Below, in pieces: positions 1-6,599 of a DNA stretch of 64,000 bases. Each line of letters opens with the position of its first letter. Position 1 is the first letter of the stretch. The stretch is taken from the NCBI GenBank assembly GCA_039925965.1, contig JBDSXW010000070.1, positions 1-64,000 of the forward strand, given 5' to 3'. The position numbers and the translations under genes were made by a program. The stretch is from JAZKFT01 sp039925965. GTDB taxonomy: Bacteria > Bacteroidota > Bacteroidia > Chitinophagales > Chitinophagaceae. A model generated the notes under the pieces. It did no database searches, was not told where the DNA came from, and saw only the letters and a list, made by a program, of their open reading frames with translations.

Positions 1-82
1 ACTTACTACTTACTACTTACTACTTACTACTTACTACTTACTACTTACTACTTACTACTTACTGCTTACTGCTTCCTACTTC
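1..82. repeat. Heptanucleotide tandem array, left part
   Basis: Nine perfect copies of ACTTACT (1-63) are followed by GCTTACT, GCTTCCT and a partial ACTTC that ends at the left edge of the IS element. The array continues beyond the left end of the window. Its other half is at 1933-1983. Joining the two halves, with one copy of the 6-bp target duplication removed, gives an unbroken series of 7-bp units. Confidence 0.95.
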
Positions 83-97
83 GTGTCTGCAAGAAAA
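83..97 (+). repeat. IS left terminal inverted repeat
   Basis: The 15-bp sequence GTGTCTGCAAGAAAA pairs with the reverse complement of 1918-1932 at 14 of 15 positions; the mismatch is at position 6. Confidence 0.85.
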
Positions 98-222
98 GCC
101 TGAAGTCCTTTTCCATGGCGGCTTTTGTCGGAATATGAGTTGTGAATACTTATGCACAGGTGTTGATTCTATTGGGTTTCGGAGTAGAATTTGTTGGTTA
201 TTCGGCAATAAACCTCCCTATT

Positions 223-1731
223 ATGCGTCAGCGTTTCGAACAACAACTAAGTCTGGGTCTCTTGCCAATTAGTGATATCCGGATTCCTGTCAAAAGCCGT
301 GATGAGATGCCTCCAACTGTTAAAGCGCTTCAATTTATTTTTACAACACCGGCATTGAATGAGAAGGTCTTCGGTTTGCTGGAAGAAAAGATTTGTAAGG
401 GTAAAAAGAAGACAGGCAGATCTGGAATGGATCTGTGGCATATCCTGGTGCTGGCTGTTATACGGCATGCTACAGGTACCAACTGGGACCGGCTTCACAT
501 GATGGCCAATGGTGACAGATATGTAAGGGAGATCATGGGTGTGCATTGCATCCAGAATGGATTTGAGGAGATTGAATTTGAATACCAAACTATTTTAGAC
601 AATGTAAGCCTGCTTGACGAAGATTTGCTCTATAAAATCAATGCAATAGTGGTGGAGGCGGGACAACAGTTGCTCAAAAAAAAAGAAAGCGAAATAGTTG
701 AATTGCGATTGAAGACTGATAGTTATGTGTTGGAAACAAATGTTCATTTTCCAACAGATCTTAATTTGCTTTGGGACAGTAATCGTAAATGTCTGGATAC
801 GGTAGACAAATTGCGCAGGATATCGGATATATCGGGCTGGCGGAAGATAAAGAGCATTCGCAAAGCGGTTAAAAGTATTTTCCGTTCTACCTCTCAGCAT
901 GTTTTCAAAGGGAAAAGGGAAGCTGTGAAGATCAGCAGCGTTAAAGAATATTTGAAAGTATCAACCAGCCTGGTTGAAAGGTGCAAAGAAGTTTTAACTA
1001 ACAAGAATATTACTATAGTCTCTGGCGAGGAGGTGCTCTTTTTAGCGCTATCAACCATATTGCAGGACTACATTGATTATGCAGATAAGTTTATTAAACA
1101 GATAGATCGCAGACTGCTTCAAAATGAAACAATCCCAGCAGGAGAAAAAACATTTTCCATTTTTGAACCTCATACAGAATGGATAACCAAGGGTAAACTG
1201 AGTAAAAAAGTAGAACTGGGTCATCTGCTGTTACTCACTACCGACCAGCATCAACTGATAGTGGACTATAAAATAATGAAAGGCGAAAAAGATCCTTCAC
1301 AGGTAGAACCCCTAATTGAAAGATTACAGAAAACACTCGCCGGTAAGAAAGTACTGAGTCATAGTTTTGATAAAGGTTTCTGGAGCAAAGAAAACTTTGA
1401 GTTACTTGAAGCTTCCGCCACTGATCAGGTGGTGCTTCCCAAGCGTGGCAAACACACAAAAGCGGATAAACAAAGAGAAGGGAGCAAAGATTATAAACAA
1501 CTTCGCAACCAACATAGTGCAGTTGAAAGCAATATCAATATGCTGGAACACCATGGGCTGAATCGTTGTATGAACAAAGGACTACACGGATACAAGCGTT
1601 GTGTGGGCCTAAGTGTGCTTGCCTACAACCTGCATGTTGTAGGCAAGGCAATACAGGTGCAGGAGAAGATAGTGCAGGAGAAAAAGGAGAAACGGGAAAA
1701 GCAACAGCAGCTCCTCCGGCAGGCAGCGTGA
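223..1731 (+). CDS. ISNCY-family DDE transposase
   Basis: This is the 502-residue transposase that moves the surrounding IS element. ATG at 223 is preferred over the upstream GTG at 142 because the protein then begins MRQRFEQQL, the usual N-terminus in Bacteroidota relatives, and the 27 extra residues look untypical. The fold matches Transposase_DDE proteins of the ISNCY type. A conserved N-terminal block (AVIRHATGTNWD) is followed by a candidate catalytic triad. The first Asp is near residue 166 and is followed by ETNVHFPTD. The second Asp is in SFDKGF, near residue 383, and the Glu is in AVESNIN, near residue 435. A long charged insert separates the first two acidic residues. The C-terminus is Lys/Glu/Gln-rich. 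No frameshift or stop is visible. Confidence 0.9.
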   Translation: MRQRFEQQLSLGLLPISDIRIPVKSRDEMPPTVKALQFIFTTPALNEKVFGLLEEKICKGKKKTGRSGMDLWHILVLAVIRHATGTNWDRLHMMANGDRYVREIMGVHCIQNGFEEIEFEYQTILDNVSLLDEDLLYKINAIVVEAGQQLLKKKESEIVELRLKTDSYVLETNVHFPTDLNLLWDSNRKCLDTVDKLRRISDISGWRKIKSIRKAVKSIFRSTSQHVFKGKREAVKISSVKEYLKVSTSLVERCKEVLTNKNITIVSGEEVLFLALSTILQDYIDYADKFIKQIDRRLLQNETIPAGEKTFSIFEPHTEWITKGKLSKKVELGHLLLLTTDQHQLIVDYKIMKGEKDPSQVEPLIERLQKTLAGKKVLSHSFDKGFWSKENFELLEASATDQVVLPKRGKHTKADKQREGSKDYKQLRNQHSAVESNINMLEHHGLNRCMNKGLHGYKRCVGLSVLAYNLHVVGKAIQVQEKIVQEKKEKREKQQQLLRQAA

Positions 1732-1805
1732 AAAAGCATTCGAAATAATAAAATCCGTGGATTTATAGGAAGAGTTATGTCGTTGGGGGAAGAAAACAGC
1801 CATTC

Positions 1806-1845
1806 TTTTGCTGGCAATCCCCGTCAAGTGGGATTGCCAGCAAAA
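1806..1845. terminator. Perfect 16-bp hairpin inside the IS
   Basis: A perfect 16-bp inverted repeat (TTTTGCTGGCAATCCC and its complement) flanks an 8-base loop at 1822-1829. It lies 74 bases after the transposase stop, inside the IS boundaries. The stem has A/T runs on both sides and could work as a bidirectional terminator that insulates the element, or as a recognition structure. No long T tract follows on the + strand. Confidence 0.6.
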
Positions 1846-1917
1846 ATCTGCTTAAAAAGCACTCAAACATATAGTTACGGATCTATATTTATTAACACTT
1901 TCGTTCAAAAACGCTAG

Positions 1918-1932
1918 TTTTCTTGCTGACAC
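1918..1932 (-). repeat. IS right terminal inverted repeat
   Basis: The reverse complement, GTGTCAGCAAGAAAA, matches the left end except for one base. It is followed at once by TACTTC (1933-1938), the second copy of the 6-bp target duplication. Confidence 0.85.
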
Positions 1933-2004
1933 TACTTCCTACTTCCTACTTGCTACTTGCTACTTCCTACTTACTACTTACTTAATAATCAATAATCAAT
2001 AATG
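1933..2004. repeat. Heptanucleotide arrays running into a start codon
   Basis: From 1933 the interrupted array continues with ACTTCCT, ACTTGCT and ACTTACT variants to about 1983. A second heptamer series follows directly: AATAATC, AATAATC, AATAATG (1984-2004). The last unit contains the ATG start codon (2002-2004) of the methyltransferase gene. No ribosome binding site is visible between repeat and start. Confidence 0.9.
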
Positions 2005-3237
2005 AACTGCAGATTTTGTAAAACCCCGCTCGAACATGTGTTCATCGACCTGTTCAATTCTCCGGCTTCCAACTCGTTCCTTACCACGGAAGAAATGAAC
2101 GAGCCGGAAACTTTTTTTCCGCTGAAAGTGTACACCTGCGACAGCTGCTTTTTGGTGCAGGTGGATGAATACAAGAAAAGCGATGCCATTTTCGACAGTA
2201 ACTATTTGTATTTCAGCAGTTATAGTAGCAGCTGGCTCCAACACGCCAGCGAATACGCCGATATGATGGTGAACAGGTTTGGTTATAACGAAGAATCTCA
2301 GGTGATTGAGTTGGCCAGCAACGATGGGTACCTGCTGCAATATTTCTTGGCCAAAGGCATCAAAGTGATGGGTATCGAGCCCACCGCTAATACCGCGGAA
2401 GTGGCTATTGGCAGGGGCATTAAAACCGTTATTGAATTCTTTTCCGCAGAGCTGGCCGATAATTTCGCCAACAACTGGGATCTGAAAGCCGATCTCCTGC
2501 TGGGCAACAACGTGCTGGCCCATGTACCCGATATCGTAGATTTTGTAGCCGGGATGAAAATCATATTGTCCAACAATGGCGTGATCACCATGGAGTTTCC
2601 ACACCTGATGCAACTGGTGGATAACAACCAGTTTGACACAATCTATCATGAGCACTTTTCCTACCTTAGTTTCCATACGGTAAAACAAATTTTCGAGGCA
2701 GCAGAACTTGAAATGTTCGATGTGGAAGAACTGCCTACCCATGGCGGCTCACTGCGTATTTATGCAAAACATGCCGCTAATACCACCCACGCTGTTACAC
2801 CAAATGTGCAGGCGCTTTTAGACAAAGAGTTTGCTAAAGGCATGAATACCCTGGAATATTATAATCATTTCCAGCAGCGTGCCATGAAGGTAAAAACCGA
2901 CCTATGGGAGTTTTTGCTTGCCCAAAAGAAGGCTGGTAAAAAAGTGGCCGCCTACGGTGCCGCTGCCAAAGGAAATACCCTGCTGAATTATTGCGGGGTA
3001 AAAAGTGATCTGATTGATTTCGTAGTAGATGCCAATCCGCATAAGCAGAACAAGTTCCTGCCTGCCAGCCATATCCCGGTAACCAATGAAGACCACCTGA
3101 AAGCAGAAAAGCCAGATTATGTGATCATATTACCCTGGAACCTTACTGCCGAAATAACAGCACAACTTAGCTATATTAAAGACTGGGGCGGCAGGTTCGT
3201 AGTACCCATACCCGAGGTAAAGGTTTTGGGCGAATAG
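2002..3237 (+). CDS. NDP-sugar C-methyltransferase-like SAM methyltransferase
   Basis: This 411-residue protein has the three-part architecture of the TylC3/NovU/TcaB9 sugar C-methyltransferases. The N-terminal zinc-binding module has Cys3-x2-Cys6 and Cys46-x2-Cys49. The SAM-binding Rossmann domain has the loop VIELASNDGY (101-110). The conserved YHEH motif is at 215-218; in this family it supplies the catalytic His/Glu/Tyr. The C-terminal nucleotide-sugar domain includes the GAAAKGNTLL segment. Family knowledge suggests SAM-dependent methylation at C3 of a 4-keto-6-deoxy NDP-sugar, making a branched sugar; the substrate itself cannot be read. The start codon lies in the last unit of a heptanucleotide array. 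A related gene is at 5288. Confidence 0.85.
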   Translation: MNCRFCKTPLEHVFIDLFNSPASNSFLTTEEMNEPETFFPLKVYTCDSCFLVQVDEYKKSDAIFDSNYLYFSSYSSSWLQHASEYADMMVNRFGYNEESQVIELASNDGYLLQYFLAKGIKVMGIEPTANTAEVAIGRGIKTVIEFFSAELADNFANNWDLKADLLLGNNVLAHVPDIVDFVAGMKIILSNNGVITMEFPHLMQLVDNNQFDTIYHEHFSYLSFHTVKQIFEAAELEMFDVEELPTHGGSLRIYAKHAANTTHAVTPNVQALLDKEFAKGMNTLEYYNHFQQRAMKVKTDLWEFLLAQKKAGKKVAAYGAAAKGNTLLNYCGVKSDLIDFVVDANPHKQNKFLPASHIPVTNEDHLKAEKPDYVIILPWNLTAEITAQLSYIKDWGGRFVVPIPEVKVLGE

Positions 3238-3268
3238 TCGTAAATTTATCCTGTTCAAAAACTCAAAT

Positions 3269-3856
3269 ATGGAAATAGTAGCAAATAATAAAAGCACTGG
3301 CCGTGGTTTTCGTCCATCTGGCAAGCCTAAAACGGTGGCAGAGTTTGAAGTTTGGGAATCCAAGAGACACTCGGATTACAACTATGAATTTTATTACGGG
3401 GAAATAATTAAAAAGCCAGCGATGAAGCAAAATGAATTGATTTTATTAAGGTATCTAAACGAAGCTTTTTTATTAACAGGCGCATACCGTCTAAGTGGAG
3501 TTTTAGCAAGTGAAGTGGATGTATTTGTGGATGAAGATAGAAAGCGAATCCCCGATCTGGCGTTTTTTACAGACGAACAGGTACTGGCAGCAGCCAAAGG
3601 AGAAAAAGTTGTATCAGCATTTGCCATCGAAATTTTATCTGATAGCGAAACCCTGAGGCATATTGAAAAAAAGGTGCAGGATTATTTTGATGCAGGGGTG
3701 CAATTGGTTTGGTATATCACAGCAAAATCCAAAAGGATTTATGCTTATAATGCCGTCAACGAAGTAAAAATTTATTCCGCAGGCGAGTCTGTAACTGCCG
3801 CACCCGTACTACCCGATTTTGAAATCGACATCGATAAACTCTTCTTCATAGGTTAA
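3269..3856 (+). CDS. Uma2 (DUF820) family putative endonuclease
   Basis: This 195-residue protein resembles the Uma2/DUF820 family, which has a PD-(D/E)XK restriction-endonuclease-like fold. The conserved pieces are RIPDLAFF, with Asp96, and FAIEILSDS, with Glu121, followed by a Lys-rich helix and the typical DAGVQLVWYI strand. These proteins are cytoplasmic and their targets are mostly unknown; many are linked to mobile DNA. Its stop codon touches the start of the next gene (TAA at 3854-3856, ATG at 3857), so it is likely co-transcribed with the sugar epimerase although the functions look unrelated. A position 1.3 kb from an intact IS may reflect insertion as cargo. Confidence 0.8.
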   Translation: MEIVANNKSTGRGFRPSGKPKTVAEFEVWESKRHSDYNYEFYYGEIIKKPAMKQNELILLRYLNEAFLLTGAYRLSGVLASEVDVFVDEDRKRIPDLAFFTDEQVLAAAKGEKVVSAFAIEILSDSETLRHIEKKVQDYFDAGVQLVWYITAKSKRIYAYNAVNEVKIYSAGESVTAAPVLPDFEIDIDKLFFIG

Positions 3857-4720
3857 ATGAAAATACTCGTAACAGGTGCCACGGGTTTCATTGGCCGGTA
3901 TGTTGTAAACGAATTGCTCCAAAATACCAGTTGTAACATCGTCATTGCAACGCGATCTCAAAATCCCGAACTGGCATGGATGGCCACCGGCAGGCTTGTT
4001 TGCCTGCAGTTTGATTTTGAAAACCTGGCTGACTCCGTCGACTATTTCGACTATTTCCAGCGGCCCGAGATCTGCATCCACCTCGCCTGGCCTGGTCTTC
4101 CCAATTACAAGGCGCCATTTCATTTGGTAGAAAATCTGCCGCAGCAGTATCATTTTCTCAAAAATTTGGTAGTCAACGGGCTCAAACGGCTTACCGTGAC
4201 AGGCACCTGCTTTGAATATGGCATGCAGGAAGGCTGCTTGTCTGAAAACCTGCCAGCCCATCCCGATAATGCCTATGCGCAGGCCAAGTACCAATTGTAT
4301 CTTTTATTGACGGCATTGCAGCAAGAATACCCTTTCCAACTCAACTGGCTGAGACTCTTTTATATGTATGGAAGGGGCCAAAACGCGAAATCCCTATTTT
4401 CGCAGCTTGAGGCGGCTTTGGAACGTGGCGACGCAGACTTTAATATGAGCGGTGGTGAACAGGAACGTGATTTTTTGCCGGTAGAAACGGTGGCCAAAAA
4501 TATTGTGCAAACAGCACTGGCGGATCGGGAAGCAGGACTTGTGAATTGTTGTAGCGGACAGCCGGTAAAAGTAAAAGATTGGGTAGCGGCCTACCTGGAG
4601 CAACATAATGCTTTCATCAAATTGAACCTTGGCTTCTATCCCTACGCAGATTATGAGCCAATGTCGTTTTGGGGGGACAAGAAAAAATTGGATACGATTT
4701 TAAATAAACGTAACATCTGA
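3857..4720 (+). CDS. NAD-dependent epimerase/dehydratase (extended SDR)
   Basis: This 287-residue extended short-chain dehydrogenase probably acts on an NDP-sugar as an epimerase, 4-reductase or dehydratase. The Rossmann glycine motif GATGFIG is at residues 7-13, a TGTCFEYG strand near 115-122 is in the position of the catalytic Ser/Thr, and Tyr140-x3-Lys144 forms the active-site pair. The C-terminal sugar-binding part contains RDFLPVETVA, like other RmlD/GalE-type enzymes. It starts directly after the Uma2-type gene and lies between the two C-methyltransferase-like genes. In branched-sugar pathways a ketoreductase usually follows C-methylation, so a 4-keto reductase role is plausible but is inference. 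Confidence 0.8.
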   Translation: MKILVTGATGFIGRYVVNELLQNTSCNIVIATRSQNPELAWMATGRLVCLQFDFENLADSVDYFDYFQRPEICIHLAWPGLPNYKAPFHLVENLPQQYHFLKNLVVNGLKRLTVTGTCFEYGMQEGCLSENLPAHPDNAYAQAKYQLYLLLTALQQEYPFQLNWLRLFYMYGRGQNAKSLFSQLEAALERGDADFNMSGGEQERDFLPVETVAKNIVQTALADREAGLVNCCSGQPVKVKDWVAAYLEQHNAFIKLNLGFYPYADYEPMSFWGDKKKLDTILNKRNI

Positions 4721-4765
4721 ACTGTGTCGTTGATAAGAAAGCAAAACAACATCAAATTTAAAACG

Positions 4766-4827
4766 ACCCTCACCCCGGCCCCGCTCTCCCGATAGAAATC
4801 GGGATGGAGAGGAACCGGGGGTGAGGT
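4766..4827. repeat. Imperfect palindromic element between genes
   Basis: This is a 62-bp imperfect inverted repeat. The outer arms are CCTCACCCCGG and CCGGGGGTGAGG, and the inner arms are CTCTCCCGAT and ATCGGGATGGAGAG around an AGAA loop. It is much more GC-rich than its surroundings and would form a strong stem-loop in RNA. It resembles dispersed REP-like intergenic palindromes seen in Bacteroidota. It could end transcription of the upstream genes or be a non-autonomous mobile palindrome. Confidence 0.65.
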
Positions 4828-4839
4828 TAAATCATCACA

Positions 4840-5283
4840 ATGGCCGAAACTTTAGGAATGCTCTGCGATAAACTAACCATCGTTAAGCTTAAACAATACC
4901 ATACAGAAGACGCGGTGCGCCTGGAGAGCCTGGACAAGCAGGCTGTTCAGTTACAACAGGAAATTGATAACTATTTGGCGGAAGCCATTACAGGAAATAT
5001 TCCTGTTGAGCGGCTCACTTTTGCAGCCAACAAAGTATTTAAAGCCGCTGGAAATGAAGTGGCAGCAGTAGTAGGAAATATCGGCGCTGTTTTTTCTCAG
5101 TTGGCCGATGTAAATTGCCGCCTTTGGCACGAAGTGGAAAAAGGCTACGATATTGAAAATGTACCGGTTGAGCAAAAGGATAGCCTGGTTAAAATGCTGG
5201 CTGTCCTGAATCTTGAACGCAACCAGTGTATTGATACCATCGACCTCCGCTTCCAGCAAATCATCATTCAAAAAAACAAGTAG
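4840..5283 (+). CDS. Small helical protein of unknown function, DUF6165-like
   Basis: This 147-residue, mostly helical soluble protein has no signal peptide. It begins with a LCDKLTIVKLK segment and later has ADVNCRLWHEVE and a Leu/Arg-rich C-terminal helix. The spacing of 'DKLTI' and 'LWxxE' recalls the small DUF6165 proteins found beside glycosyltransferases and methyltransferases in LPS clusters. The resemblance is weak and was not tested. It is five bases upstream of the next methyltransferase start, which implies a shared transcript. No catalytic motif is visible, and a structural or partner role for the adjacent enzyme is possible. Confidence 0.6.
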   Translation: MAETLGMLCDKLTIVKLKQYHTEDAVRLESLDKQAVQLQQEIDNYLAEAITGNIPVERLTFAANKVFKAAGNEVAAVVGNIGAVFSQLADVNCRLWHEVEKGYDIENVPVEQKDSLVKMLAVLNLERNQCIDTIDLRFQQIIIQKNK

Positions 5284-5287
5284 TAAC

Positions 5288-6544
5288 ATGCATATCCGCA
5301 AAAGAACCACCTGCCGCGTGTGCGGGTCGTCATCACTTACAAAAGTTATTGACCTTGGACCTCAGTACCTGCAAGGCTCGTTTGTAAAGCCTGGCAAAGA
5401 AATGCCTTCTCAGCGCAAAATAAATTGTTCGCTGGTACGGTGTAATCCGCAGGTGGATGAGAATGCCTGTGGACTCTTACAAATGGAACATAGTGTTCCC
5501 TCTGAGATTTTGTATGCCGCCTACTGGTATCGTAGCGGCACCAATGCCACCATGAGAAATCACCTGAAAGAGATCGTAGATGCTACGCTGGGATTGCTAA
5601 AAAAAGACACAGGAACAGTATTGGATATCGGTTGCAACGATGGTACCTTATTTGGATATTACCCTGAAAATTTTGAAAAATTTGGCTGCGATCCCAGTGA
5701 TGTTGCGCAGGAAGTAAAAGGCGCTACGGTAGTGCAGGACATATTTCCTTCTGCTGAACTAAGCGGTGCCATTGGCGATAAAAAAATGGATGTAATTACT
5801 TCCATTGCGATGTTTTACGACCTGGAAAGCCCGGTTGATTTCGTAAAAGATATCAAGCGTTTTTTATCTCCTGAAGGCATCTGGGTGTTTGAGATGAGCT
5901 ATATGCCACGGATGCTGGAACTGGATAGTTACGATACCATTTGCCATGAGCACCTGGAATTTTATAGCCTGGCGGTGCTGGAAAAGATTGTGGCGATGGG
6001 TGGGATGAAAATTTTCAAAATCTCATTTAACGATATCAATGGGGGAAGTATCCGGTGCTACGCTACCCATAAAGAAAGCGGACTATACTACGCTAACGAG
6101 GATCATAAACTGATGAATGAGATCCGCCAGAGAGAGTTTGACCTGGAACTGGATACCGACAAGCCTTATGTGGCCTTTCAATACCGGATTGAAAAGGTGA
6201 AAAATGAACTACACCATTTGCTGGTAGAATTAAAACAGCAAGGCAAGAAAGTGCATGTGTATGGCGCCTCTACCAAAGGCAATACGATCCTGCAGTGGTG
6301 CGATATCAATAATATGCTGGTAGAATATGCAGCAGAACGTAACCCCGATAAGTATGGCGCTTTTACCCTTGGAACAAATATTCCCATTATCAGCGAAGCT
6401 GAAAGCCGGGCGATGAATCCCGATTACTACCTGGTGTTGCCCTGGCATTTTAAAGAAGAATTTTTGGAAAGAGAAAAAGAGGCATTGGACAAGGGAACGG
6501 GTTTTATATTTCCGATTCCCAGGATAGATATTTATAAAAATTAA
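5288..6544 (+). CDS. Second C-methyltransferase-like SAM methyltransferase
   Basis: This 418-residue protein has the zinc/SAM/C-terminal architecture of sugar C-methyltransferases. ATG at 5288 is chosen because it gives the usual N-terminus just before Cys9-x2-Cys12; an upstream start at 5213 would overlap the previous gene by 71 bases. Further Cys residues at about 52 and 61 complete the zinc site. The SAM loop is VLDIGCNDGT (111-120). The family YHEH motif reads CHEH (219-222), so the first Tyr is replaced by Cys while His/Glu/His are kept. The C-terminal GASTKGNTILQW segment matches GAAAKGNTLL of the paralogue at 2002. It probably methylates a different NDP-sugar in the same pathway. Confidence 0.83.
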   Translation: MHIRKRTTCRVCGSSSLTKVIDLGPQYLQGSFVKPGKEMPSQRKINCSLVRCNPQVDENACGLLQMEHSVPSEILYAAYWYRSGTNATMRNHLKEIVDATLGLLKKDTGTVLDIGCNDGTLFGYYPENFEKFGCDPSDVAQEVKGATVVQDIFPSAELSGAIGDKKMDVITSIAMFYDLESPVDFVKDIKRFLSPEGIWVFEMSYMPRMLELDSYDTICHEHLEFYSLAVLEKIVAMGGMKIFKISFNDINGGSIRCYATHKESGLYYANEDHKLMNEIRQREFDLELDTDKPYVAFQYRIEKVKNELHHLLVELKQQGKKVHVYGASTKGNTILQWCDINNMLVEYAAERNPDKYGAFTLGTNIPIISEAESRAMNPDYYLVLPWHFKEEFLEREKEALDKGTGFIFPIPRIDIYKN

Positions 6545-6599
6545 ATTAAATTTCTTTCAAAAGACTGTTTATTACCGAAACCCACACATGCAATCATCC

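Larger units (their letters stand above)
83..1932 (+). mobile_element. Complete insertion sequence, ISNCY (ISDol1-like), 1850 bp
   Basis: The element has one transposase gene (223-1731) between imperfect 15-bp terminal inverted repeats. The left repeat GTGTCTGCAAGAAAA is at 83-97 and its inverted partner is at 1918-1932, with 14 of 15 positions matching. The 6-bp direct repeat TACTTC lies just outside both ends (77-82 and 1933-1938) and is read as the target duplication. Length, a single DDE ORF and a 6-bp duplication agree with what I recall of the ISDol1 group of ISNCY; the group assignment is from memory of the family. The element sits inside a heptanucleotide array, and removing it restores the repeat phase. 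The transposase is intact, so the element may be active. Confidence 0.9.

Noticed and set aside
142..222. GTG start giving 27 more residues for the transposase
   Set aside because: The ATG at 223 gives the family-typical N-terminus; the upstream residues look like IS leader sequence.
1996..2742. A 248-residue - strand frame
   Set aside because: It lies opposite the methyltransferase gene, which has clear zinc and SAM motifs; the - strand frame has no recognisable family.
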